Assembly (NCBI GenBank): GCA_016800925.1 | Contig: JABCPU010000846.1 | Coordinates: 1 to 24,015, forward strand | DNA: 24,015 nucleotides | Direction: 5' to 3' | Source of the DNA: Suillus spraguei | Taxonomy: Eukaryota; Basidiomycota; Agaricomycetes; Boletales; Suillaceae | In this document: positions 8,600-17,585 of the stretch, in pieces | Position numbering within the stretch: position 1 is the stretch's first letter | Layout of the letters: each line of letters begins with the position of its first letter | Notes under the pieces: model-generated | What the model was told of the DNA's origin: nothing | The model's input: the letters and a program-made list of their open reading frames with translations, nothing else | Database searches by the model: none | Made by a program: the position numbers and the translations under genes

Positions 8600-9943
8600 A
8601 GCTTCTTAGAGGGAGTTTAAGTCTAAGATTAGCTGCCGACAACCAGACCTTATCTCCGATTTTCCACAGTGTGTACTTTTCTCCATGGGATCGCTCAGCC
8701 ATGGTCTGCATTGCAATATTATGGCAAGTGATTGCTTTTTCTCTTATTTTCTGCAGTGATCGTACTCGATCTTCTGCTGCGGGTATGGTGGAGTCTGGGA
8801 TAAGGTGTGGGATAGCCTGTGGCTCATATCCCATCATGATGTAGAATGGGGAGGCATTTCGAGCATCATGCTTTCTATGGTTGTGAACAAATTCGGCGAT
8901 AGGGAGGTGTTCAACCCAATGTTCTGGGTTGTTTTGACAGTAGATTCAAAGATAGGTTTCCAATTCTTGGTTAAGATGTTCCGTTTGACTGTCAGTTTGC
9001 GGATGATATGCCGTGGATGGAACTATTTCATAATCCAGAAGGTGTGCTAGTTCTTTTGAAAAGTGGGATAGGAATTGTGGTTCGCAATTGGAGATTACTT
9101 TGTCATGGAGACTGAAGCGGCGATAGACATGCTTTAAAAATAGTTTTGCGACACCTTCTGATGTGACAGTTTTGAGACAAGGGATGATGATTACCCCCTT
9201 CATAAGGCCATGGTCTACCACAACCATGATGCTATCAAAGCTGCCGGAGGCAGGCAGATCGGTAATCAAGTCCATGGAGAGTTGGGAGAAAGGACAGGTA
9301 GTGGAGGAGGGAATGGGGTGTAATGGTGGGCAAACAGGATATGTGTCGGATTTCATGTACTGACAAAGTGCGCAGCCTTCGACGTATTTCCTAATATAGG
9401 CACCCATGGCAGGCCACCAGGCTTCGTGTTTTACTAGTTCTTCTGTTTGAAAACGGCCAGGGTGTCCCGCCATGGGATGATCATGATATCGTTTAAGAAT
9501 AGCAGCGCGATAGGGTGTGAGAATGTATGCACGTGATTTGTAATATAGGATCCCATCATTGATTGTCCAATCGGAATGTGCAGATTTTATCGGTGGAAGA
9601 CATATACCATCTAGTGCATCTGAGGCTGTTTTGAAAACAGGATTGTCTAGAGGATCAGAGGTGGAGAGAAGATCATGTAATTCATTGTCGATGAGTCGGA
9701 CGAACAGTGAATCAGGGAGAAGGATAGTGTCTTCATTATCATGAGAACCATCATCATGGTCAGGGCGTCAAGAGAGAGCATCTGGGGCAGCCAATTTGGG
9801 CCCAGAAATGTGGTGTAACTCGATATCAAAAATGGAGAGGGTCAATTGCCACCGTGCTTGTCTCCATGTCAGTTTCTGTGCAGTGCAGAAGTAAAGGAGG
9901 TTTTTATGATCGGTGAAAACCAAAATGGGGTGGGCATTTCAAT
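8600..9943 (-). pseudogene. RNase H end, connection and integrase of element A
   Basis: Seen on the minus strand, starting right after the LTR F junction: HPILVFTDHKNLLYF and ISGPKLAAPDALS (RNase H and its C-terminal signature), then a TGA replacing Arg. Next come a connection region, the integrase zinc domain (HDHPMAGHPG ... GCALCQ, H-x-H and C-x2-C halves), the core with LSMDLITDLP, and STAYHPQTDSQTEHLNQELE. The second catalytic Asp is changed: the frame reads ISNCEPQF where the family has ISDRGPQF, so Asp to Asn. A GPY/F-like C-terminal part (8598-8837) carries KIGDKVWL. Changes are transitions. The protein would be inactive even without the frame breaks. Confidence 0.85.
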
Positions 9944-11604
9944 CTAGCCTGGGCTGTAGATAAACCACGGCCTAAGCTAGTATGCAAGTCTTGCGCTCTA
10001 CCTAGTCTGCTTCACTTGCGAAGGCAAGAACGTTCAACCCTAAAGGGAATGCTAAGTTAGTATAGTTCGATATTGCCTAACCTGTGGTGCGAGAATGCCG
10101 TCGGAGGTAGCGAGATGCTAGCGGTAATACTCCGGTCCGTGGGAAACTTGCGGTAAGCGTGGGAATGCGGTAGACAAGCGGTAGCGTGAACGGTAAAACT
10201 GCAGTAGTATGAGCAGTAAAACTGCAGTAGTATGAGCAGTAAAACTGCAGTAAGCATGGGAACTTCTGCGGTAAAACAAGTGGCAGTGTAGCGATGAAGC
10301 GTGAGAAAGCACTAGCGCTAGCGGTGAAGTGTGGGAAAGCGGTAACGAGCGGTGGTGCGTGCAGCAGTAAAGCAATTCTTAGAGACAGTAACTTCGGTAA
10401 AGGACTTTATTTCGTAGTGACAGTAGTGGTGACTATTCCTAAGTACCGTGTGTACTATAGGAGGGAAGTAAGGAATGAGTACAGGTACCTAGGAATTTTA
10501 TATGAAAGGAATAGCTATGGAAACAGAAGGGATAGGATTAACACGCAGCAGACATGTAATAAGACTGCACTACAGTTTACAAATGTCATATACCATACTT
10601 CTAATCTCAGATCCGACCATATCCGATCAGATCCGATCGATTCCATATCCATCCGGTCCACAGATCCTGTCCGGACCACCCATCCGAATGTGCTCACTTC
10701 TCACACCTTAACTCCCTTGTGTATATCCGCGTCTATCTCCTTTCATCATTCCTCCTGTTTCCGGTATTCCAGCTATGTATATTTCCCTCCTACGTCACTG
10801 ATCCATTACCTGTGTTCATTTCCAATTCGTGCTTACTGATCCGCTGTGCATTAACTAATAGACTTCCATTACACTTCATACATAGCCCTCGGTCCCGGAC
10901 CTGTTGATTATCCGTCTCAGATACTTACAGTATATAAACCACTTGTAAATCTCTGTAGAACCTTAGTTCGAATATCATCTTAGATTCTGCTCATTCCGCT
11001 TCCTCTGGACTTAAGCCACTTTCTGCTCTAAGTCACTTTCCGAGACTTAGGATTGATTCCTATAGTCTATATCTCCGACTCTATCTTTGGATAGTCTATC
11101 TCCGTTAGTTTCTAGTTAGGAACTCGTTCCAAAGCTAGTCTTAATCTTCGTTCCATTCTTACGTTCTGGATAACCTTCGGACGTATCATATCTGATACCT
11201 TCGAACGTCCGGATCCGTCACGCAACTCCTTCTGGATCTTCGGATGAATAACTTCTCCCTAAAATAAGGGGCATTACTCGAGAAAGGGGCACAGTGCACG
11301 AACTGAGGCCAAAGCCCTTCGAATCTCTCTACCTTGAGTACGGTCTTAACAACAAAACATAATGTACCGGCAAGACTGGATGGACATAGGACAGACGGTG
11401 AATCTTGCTTGTGGATGCCTAATGGGTTCGCGGAGATTGCCGAAGATCACCGCTTCATGGGAAAGTTGCTGTAGTACAGCCGTTAAGCTGCAATGAGGCT
11501 TCCGGAGTGTGGAACGATACCGTTAGATAGGGGTAACACATGGTAAAGTGTCATGGCAAGGGACGGTGAAGCCGAAAGGTAAGGATAATGATAGCTGTGT
11601 GACA
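9931..11604 (-). mobile_element. LTR F, D-related, containing solo LTR E1
   Basis: Read on the minus strand it begins TGTCACACAGCTATC next to the RT fragment and ends ...TCTACAGCCCAGGCTAG next to RNase H. The last 120 bp or so (9944-10070) match LTR D1 and D2 well, including the GAAGCAGACTAG stretch. Its other half differs from D. Degenerate TTACCGC/TTACTGC words fill the middle, including a tandem GCAGTAGTATGAGCAGTAAAA block at 10200-10250. After removal of E1 the length is near 900 bp, similar to D. No duplication is found, and about 650 bp of RT normally between the two flanks is absent, so a deletion accompanied or followed the insertion. Ends are approximate. Confidence 0.6.
10584..11351 (+). 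mobile_element. Solo LTR E1, TSD ACAAA
   Basis: It runs from TGTCATATACCATACTTC to GGTCTTAACA, 768 bp, flanked by ACAAA at 10579-10583 and 11352-11356. It is closely similar along its length to LTR E2 (20859-21601), including GATCCGATC repeats, a TATATAAA box and AGTTCGAATAT downstream. No internal part remains. It lies inside LTR F, which lies inside element A, giving three nesting levels. Confidence 0.92.
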
Positions 11605-12484
11605 CCTATACAAAAATGTGCTGTTTCAAGCTCAGCGTGAGTTTGTTTGTCACACCAAACCAAATGTCCATTTTGGTGAAGAACTGGGTGTTGTGTAATT
11701 GTGCAACTAAAGAAACTGGAAGAGGAAGCGGATGAGCATTTTTGACTGTCCAATCGTTGATATATCGGTTGTCTTGGCATGGTCTAAGCTCTCTGCTTTT
11801 CTTTCCTACAAAGAAGAATCCGCTTGCTTGCGGCGATTTCAATTCAGAAATAAACCCTTTCGCAAGGTTCTTGTCTATAAATGTTTTAACCGACTCTCTG
11901 TCTTTTTCTGAGAGTGGATAGACCTTTGATGTATGAGAATTCCTGGGCCTTGTTGCTATATTTAGGAGGAGGGAGTTGTTCGAATTTAGATGTTCCATCA
12001 CGAGTTAGCGGAGTTTCCATGGATACTTCCTCAATGATCCTCATACAACTTCCTTCTATATCATATTCCACAAGGAATTCTCCATCTTTTAACTCATAGG
12101 ACAATATTTCGTGAACTTCTGGAGCATGCCATACATCCTGCATAGTGTCGAACTGTTCGTGGTCTTCTTTCAGTATATCAGTGACAGAATTTGCCTCTTT
12201 GTCGGGGATTTCTTCGACAGAAGCAGAGTTGGTGTTTGGATATACGGACAAATGATCCTCGTCGGGAAAGTACTGAGAGTGTTTTGGTACCGTTTTATCT
12301 CTTTCAAACAACTCTTCTTCCGCTTTCTGTTTTCCTGTGGTTTGCTCGCTTAGCGACCGTTTTTCTTGTGGCTGAGGTCCTGATCGTCCACCAGGCTCTT
12401 CTTTATTCTTTCATTTCTGAATGCAAGGAATCGGAAAAGGCACCCTTGTTGGTTGAATACAAGGGACATCGGGTGATACGATGG
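11605..12484 (-). pseudogene. Protease-RT linker and N-terminal RT of element A
   Basis: On the minus strand an acidic linker (DKEANSVTDILKEDHEQF...) leads into the RT start: HTSKVYPLSEKDRESVKTFI, then SGFFFVGKK, ELRPCQDNRYIND (the R.C.DYR.LN motif), LPLPVSLVAQL and FTKMDI (motif A, catalytic Asp). The frame then shifts and is lost at the LTR F boundary. So the YxDD motif, thumb and first part of RNase H are missing. It is bounded on the other side by solo LTR D1. Confidence 0.85.
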
Positions 12485-13424
12485 TGTAATGAACATATTG
12501 GCGCTAGGCTTAAAACCCCATCTTTTAACACTTGTCTCACGTCTATAGAAGTTACCACTTGTCCATGGCTGTCTTACCCCTTTAGCACTCCCGGCGGCAT
12601 TCCATGCTTACTGCACACCGTACCGATTGCTGCACCACATTCAATGTACCGATGTCCTCTCATGTCCTTGCCACATCCGCATAGCTCCATTTGGTGTGTT
12701 GTTTGTTTTATGTTCATTATCACTGATTCCACAGCAAGTCTTATTACATATTGCCTTGTGCCACAGCACCTCGCGCTATGTTTACATATGGTGGTTACTA
12801 TACTTGAGTGCTACTGATCTCGCCTAGAGCATTCTGAGTACATACGATTTAGGATATAAGCACCCTGCACCCTGCACGATACGATACCTGATTTTACCCC
12901 ATTGCACGTACTATAGGTCAGGATTAGTGTCTAGCTCTGGAACCACCCAGTAGTAGACTTAGTCTTTAAAGTTTGTTACCACTCATTAATCAATCTCACT
13001 CTTTCACCGTTACCGCTGGCATACCACTGGACTCTTAATTGCTATTTTGACTGAACTTCTCATGCACCGCTACTTTACCACTGAAAGTACCATGGCCTTC
13101 TTTACTGTTTCTCTGCACTGCTCACAACCTTACTGCTACCGCAGATATTACGCTTGCCATCACTCACTCGACATTACTGTTTCTGACCTTATTTCAACGA
13201 TGCTAGTTCCGGCGGCATCATCACTGACCGTGGCAACTTACCGCTGACTCCGACACTACATTCGCACATTGGTTTGACTCAAACTTGACCATACTAACAG
13301 GCATCCCCCTTTAGGGTCGAACACTCTTATTTCACAAGTGAAGCAGACTAGACGGAGCGCAAGACCACACATACTAACTTAGGAGGTAGTTTATCTACAG
13401 CCCAGGTTAGGTTGTATCTTTACA
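12485..13424 (+). mobile_element. Solo LTR D1, TSD ATGG
   Basis: It runs from TGTAATGAACATATTGG to GTTGTATCTTTACA, 940 bp, flanked by ATGG at 12481-12484 and 13425-13428. It is the inverse counterpart of D2 (17586-18549) along its whole length. It contains a GGATATAAG box near 12857 and many TTACCGC-like words around 13005-13250. It splits the protease-RT linker of element A. Long open frames inside (for example one crossing 12191-12817) have no protein motif and cross the LTR border, so they are not genes. Confidence 0.85.
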
Positions 13425-13428
13425 ATGG

Positions 13429-13965
13429 GGATGAAGGGTTGGGGATCAATCATATCAGTTAATGGAGTAAATGTCTGTTGTGGGAGTTTCGAATTTTGCC
13501 ATCTTTGGGGGACTTCCATGAGAATGCTAATGGAAGATGGTTCTTCTTTCAATCGGTATCAATGTCTATTTCAATTTCATTGGATTTTGGGGTTTGCGAG
13601 AGTGTCAGGGTTTCAGCTGCCCAATCTATGAGTGGGTTCATGGCTCAAAGCCAGGGGATGCCTAGGAGAATCTGGTCTTTTCATCCAAGCTTGGTAATAT
13701 TAAATTTCCTGTACATAGTATGTACATCAATTCTGACAACCAGAAGGCAGTAATGGGTGATAGGCCCCCACGGATAAGAGTTCTATCAGCAGTGATTACC
13801 CTGAATGGTTTAGTTAACCGCCTTTGCGTGATTTTATGGAGTTTTATGAATTCTTTGGAGATGAAGGTTCCTGCTGCTCCTGAGTCTACGACGGCGGTGG
13901 TTTCAATGGATTTGTGACGAGTGCGAGAGAATAGAGTAATGGGAACACATAGTTCCTTTCATTCA
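13429..13965 (-). pseudogene. Aspartic protease of element A
   Basis: On the minus strand the frame reads HKSIETTAVVDSGAAGTFIS, with the retroviral-type D-S-G catalytic triplet, then FRVITADRT and later LGIPWL, stop, AMNPLIDWAAETL, the usual second conserved block. The stop is TGA where the family often has Arg (CGA), a C to T change. A second TGA follows near 13535. The domain would work as a homodimer to cut Gag-Pol. Confidence 0.8.
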
Positions 13966-14089
13966 CCTACTGCTCATACAAGTCTTAGTAATACATTTGG
14001 AGAAACATATGTATGTTGATTTCTTGTTTCTCCAGTTTAAAAATCCTTGACCACACGATGCACTGTTTCATCATCTTCTTCTTCAGGAA

Positions 14090-14921
14090 GCTCTTTTACT
14101 TTGGCCTTTCAGACCAGAACCTTTTTCCTCTTATCGGGGCAATTTTTGATTTGATGACCAATTTTGCGACATCCAAAACATTGGCCCTTCTTCATGCATT
14201 CCAATCATTCTGCCTCAGAGATGCAATCTACCTCCATCACATCCTTATCTTTCGAACTCACATAGAAATGGCTCCTGTAGTTTTTCTTGGTCTGGGGGCG
14301 CCTAGAAGTAATGCCCTTTAACTGCGTGTAGTTGTTGTCAAGGGTTATGCATAGCTTGATGGTTTGTTGGAACAATGTGAGGGAGATACTGGTTTTACAC
14401 AGGCTGGTAAGGAGAGCATGGTTTAACCCATTGATAAAGAATTGTCTCGATGAGGAATCATCAACGACTTCTGCCTGTCATGTGAGGGTAGTGAAGTCGG
14501 CGATGTAAGTCTGCAGGTCTCCAGTTTGCTTCAACTTGCAAAATTTTGCCATGGCAGTTCCCTCAGGATCGATTGCTGCGAAGTTATCATTGAATTCTTT
14601 AAGGAATTTGGTCCATGTACCATATCCTGCTACAACTCCAGCGCTTGTCTTGTTATTAGGGTCTTGAACACTCAAGAATCCCTGTGCCCAACTTCCAGTA
14701 TTTCCTTCGTTCATGAATGATGTGACAAAGATAATTCTGCTTTTATTGGTCGTATAGGTCTGATCATTAAGATCCAGATAGGCTTTACATGCGATGTCTT
14801 GATAACTGAGGATCTTATATAAAAACATGTAAGGAATGTAATGACACCACAATTACACTGGGATATGACTTCTTGCCAGTCCTTGATTAACACGGTCTAT
14901 GACTTTTCTAGTTTTCATAGT
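14090..14921 (-). pseudogene. Gag of element A with zinc knuckle
   Basis: Seen on the minus strand: a retrotransposon-gag core with KSRIIFVTSFMNEGNTGSWA, a WTKFLKEFNDNF helix, GTAMAKFCKLKQTGDLQTYI and, after an in-frame stop near 14480, FFINGLNHALLTSLCKTS. A zinc knuckle CFGCRKIGHQIKNC (CX2CX4HX4C) lies at about 14139-14180, followed by a basic DKRKK tail. Gag forms the particle and binds the RNA. The start is uncertain: an ATG near 14921 opens a frame that stops after 21 codons, so an intron or a shift must be assumed. Confidence 0.75.
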
Positions 14922-16409
14922 AGATAATGTGTGAGTTCTTGGGAGGCCCACTAAACCAATCTGGTGATTAACTTAGTCAGAGCTATCTTCAGAAATCTGC
15001 TCTTGGAAAACTGAGCCTAGGGTAGACTGTCTAGCCTGGGAACTGGGTGTACATGGATAGATTTGTCTAGGAAAGACCCTTCTAGACAATAAACTGGGTG
15101 TGAAATAGATTGGCCTAGGAATGAACCTTCTAGGCAGTAGACTTGGGCACTTGAATAGATTGGCCTAGGAATGATCCTTCTAGGCACTAGACTTGGGAAC
15201 TTGGGTAGAGTTGTCTAGGAATGAACCTTCTAGACAATAGACTGGGATAGTATTCTCAAAGATATGAGAATAGAATACATGGACCAGATAGTGGCTGGTC
15301 AAAGATATGAACTGGAGAGACGTGGTCTCTAATATAACTGACTATTTTCCTAGGTATATCATATAACTAGCTTTGAAAATAGTATAACAATAATCTCAAG
15401 GGAATTCTTTACCCTGCACTTGGTTTAACAATGCTTCAAAGTGACTAACTTTGCAAGCCTTGAGAAATATTTACTCCTGAAATATAGTGACAAGTGGGAG
15501 ATCCTATTTTTTGGGGGGAGAATGGGCTCTCCTTTTATACATGTAGCGTGGGAAAATAGTTATGTAAGCTAATATAGAGAGAACCAATCAAAATATTCAT
15601 CCAAACTCAAAAAAATAGGAATAAAAGGAAAAGGTGGAGCCATGACATCATATATGACATCATAGTGCAGCAGAACATTCTATAACATTCTATTCTGTGG
15701 AGCAGAATGTTCTAGAAGTGAAATGGAACTGTTCAGAATGAAGTGACATCAGTATGATATCATACCCTGTGGGTACAATTTTATGAAGTGTTTGGGGTGT
15801 CAAGGCATCCTAAGAGTAAGAAATAGTAAGTAAAAAATGGAGAAGAAGAGACAAGAATAATAGTACAATGGAAACAGGTGAAACATAGGTTGTTTTTGGT
15901 AGGTTTTTGTAGGCTTTGAACTTTTCTCTATGGTTTTCTCTAGCCAAAGTGAATAAGCCAAAGGTAAGGCTATACCTAAACTTTCAATCTTCTTCTCACA
16001 TCAACTTGGTCATTATGTGATTCCCATCTCACATATGACTTTTCTTCAAACAATGCAGATTTGTGAATCAGCAGCAATGTCCGAAAGTGTTTTGAACCAA
16101 GGTATGGTACCAAGGTATGGGTTGACTAGTCTGAGGGCTAAGCTAACAGACATGGTCTTTTATGGGTCACCTAGCAGTCATGTCCATGTATGATTCCCAT
16201 ATCATGCAGGACAGCGATGAGTAAGCATTCAGCCTCATCTCTGTTGCCATCAAAGTTGGGGGGATGAGCAATCTTTATTTCATTGGGTTTAGGTGCAATC
16301 GCAGACATGATGTTGTCCTTGTTGTGGTACCTCTAGTCCAAGTGTTGATAACTATGCAAAGCTTTCTTCTGATCAAGGGTCTATGCTCATGAAGGTGTAC
16401 GTTCAGGGG
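14922..16409 (-). other. Long leader of element A, no gene
   Basis: About 1.5 kb between the primer site and gag holds no convincing reading frame. It carries the 50-bp tandem repeat at 15012-15250, paired TGACATCA words at 15643-15664 and 15743-15765, and an imperfect inverted AGAACATTCT/AGAATGTTCT pair at 15670-15715. A leader this long is large for a chromovirus and may hold packaging or regulatory RNA structure. Confidence 0.5.
15012..15250. repeat. 50-bp tandem repeat with internal hairpin, about 5 copies
   Basis: CTAGG(A/G) anchors occur at about 15018, 15067, 15115, 15165 and 15215, that is every 48-50 bp. Each unit contains CCTAGGAATGAACCTTCTAGG or a variant, in which the outer bases pair. 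It ends with a (G)ACTTGGG-type spacer. The first unit is the most degenerate. Confidence 0.85.
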
Positions 16410-16419
16410 ACTTTAATCT
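16410..16419 (-). promoter_or_regulatory. Primer binding site of element A (self-priming type)
   Basis: On the minus strand the 5' LTR ends TAACA, then two bases, then AGATTAAAGT. No tRNA-type TGG site is present. This decamer is the exact complement of ACTTTAATCT inside the LTR (16677-16668), 34 bases after the start of the TATA box, where transcription is expected to begin. This is the arrangement of Tf1/sushi elements, whose RNA 5' end primes minus-strand DNA. Confidence 0.75.
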
Positions 16420-16667
16420 GTTGTTACGAACTGGGGTGGCATCACCAGTGACAGTGAAAAGACACAGCCGGTCTGCTGGGAAGTTCTACTACGTTCAAAA
16501 GAGAATGAGGACAGTGAGTACATGGAGGATTCCAAGTATGATCAGGGTTCAAGTCTATGAGTCATGACTCAAAGACAATCAAGAATAATGACTAAGGCCA
16601 AGGAGTGCTTAGACTTAGAAATGATTCAGATGACCTAGGCGAAGGATATTCCAGGTAAAACCCAGTA

Positions 16668-16677
16668 AGATTAAAGT
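16668..16677 (-). promoter_or_regulatory. Presumed RNA 5' end / self-primer of element A
   Basis: On the minus strand ACTTTAATCT starts 34 bases after the first base of TATATAAG. It is complementary over 10 bases to the site 2 nt after the LTR. The same word is kept in all copies of this LTR (A, B, C, G1, G2). Confidence 0.65.
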
Positions 16678-16703
16678 GAAGTCCACAAGCATAATACAAT
16701 GTG

Positions 16704-16711
16704 CTTATATA
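16704..16711 (-). promoter_or_regulatory. TATA box in 5' LTR of element A
   Basis: TATATAAG on the minus strand, inside the LTR, correctly placed ahead of the presumed transcript start. Other copies have TATATAAG or TATTTAAG at this place. Confidence 0.7.
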
Positions 16712-16887
16712 AGCCAATATGTGCGCATGGACCAAGAGAGGTGTGGGAACATAAGTGCGTATCCTAAGAAGGAAGGCAACTATAGTACAGACACATTGAG
16801 CGTATGAGTCGAGAAATATGTCACATGATATACAAGGTAATAGGCAAAGAGAAAAGTATATAGGGGTCGTACAATTGTAACATTATG

Positions 16888-17211
16888 TTTCAGACAAATA
16901 GTCAGCGAGACCTCATCGTTCATGAGGTCCCCCCCTTAATTCCAGGTTTTCTTGCAGCTCTCCCTCGCAAGCATCCTCACCTGATCTTTGGAGAGGGTTT
17001 GTGGTATCCTCGATGTTTGCTCTTGAGAGCATCATTGCCTGATATTTAGGGAGGATTTGCAGTCCCCTTGATGTTTCCCCTTGAGCCTCTACAGTCCCCT
17101 TGATGTTTCCTCTTGAGCCTCTACACAACAACCTCTCTGGATGGTATCAGGTGGCAATGACCACCATTTCCATATGTTGCTTGCATGCAATGTAGCAAGA
17201 AAAGTCATGCT
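16888..17211. other. Target-site flank, no gene; short tandem repeat
   Basis: This stretch follows the TTATG duplication, so it is the DNA into which element A inserted. I see no gene. It contains two and a half direct repeats of a 32-bp unit, CAGTCCCCTTGATGTTTCC plus CCTTGAGCCTCTA, at 17069-17126, with a looser copy upstream near 16997-17025. Confidence 0.5.
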
Positions 17212-17585
17212 GACCATCAAAACCCCGTTTTTGACAAGCGTCTCATTAACGTCTGTGGCGGCAACCGAAGAATTTCCTTATAGCGACAAAATAGCCTTTT
17301 CGCTCTGCTAAGGCGGAACCATTCTTTTCCTGTGAACCCTTACCGGATCCTCGCGCCGATGCCCTCATGTCCCATCCTATTCCATCTAGAATCCATTGGT
17401 GCATAGTTACCTTGCTTCTGCTGTTACTAAACCTACAGCAGGATTTACCTTACATCTCAAGGGGCTGCTGCACGCTGTATGCCTCATTATTAAATACCCT
17501 GTTTATTTTCCTTCTCGCTACTGGACTCGCATAATCATCTCATATGCGCTTGCCTATGTTAAAAAGGACTCAACATACATACCAT
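17212..17585 (+). repeat. Possible diverged D-like LTR fragment
   Basis: AAAACCCCGTTTTTGACAAGCGTCTCA resembles the D1 segment AAAACCCCATCTTTTAACACTTGTCTCA (12514-12541) in the same orientation. Similarity fades after that. Together with 18550-18960 it may be an older D-type LTR into which D2 inserted. Weak. Confidence 0.3.

Larger units (their letters stand above)
5631..16882 (-). mobile_element. Complete Ty3/gypsy chromovirus (element A) with nested insertions
   Basis: Seen: two LTRs of 455 and 461 bp that start TGTTA and end TAACA on the plus strand and share subfamily-specific stretches not found in the other copies. They are flanked by a perfect 5-bp duplication TTATG (5626-5630 and 16883-16887). 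All protein remains inside read on the minus strand in the order gag, protease, RT, RNase H, integrase, chromodomain, C-terminal extension. The order integrase after RT marks Ty3/gypsy, and the chromodomain places it in the chromoviruses. Interruptions are solo LTR B, solo LTR D1 and LTR F containing solo LTR E1. Without them the element would be near 8 kb. All frames carry stops or shifts and the central RT is gone, so it is not autonomous. Confidence 0.9.
16422..16882 (-). repeat. LTR of element A, right copy (5' LTR)
   Basis: It runs from TGTTACGAACTGGGG to AATTGTAACA, 461 bp, followed by TTATG, the same five bases that precede the left LTR. On the minus strand it holds a TATATAAG box and the presumed transcript start. 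Visible differences from the left LTR are several substitutions and small indels (for example near 16570-16640), so the insertion is not recent. Confidence 0.9.

Noticed and set aside
10294..10839. 181-codon open frame on plus
   Set aside because: It runs across the border between LTR F and solo LTR E1 and has no protein motif; the same applies to the matching frame at 20698-21114.
12191..12817. 208-codon open frame on plus
   Set aside because: It crosses the D1 border and lies antisense to the RT linker of element A. It is a shadow.
9944..13410. Inverted GCCTGGGCTGTAGATAAA blocks at both ends, suggesting a 3.5-kb TIR DNA transposon
   Set aside because: The two blocks belong to two separate LTRs, F (minus) and D1 (plus). 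D1 has its own boundaries and ATGG duplication, and conserved retrotransposon pol lies between them.
15012..15250. CRISPR-like array
   Set aside because: Units are contiguous and degenerate without unique spacers, and lie in the leader of a eukaryotic retrotransposon.
17140..17175. TGGTATCAG as a tRNA-Met type primer site
   Set aside because: It is not next to any LTR end and both full elements already have self-complementary sites after their LTRs.
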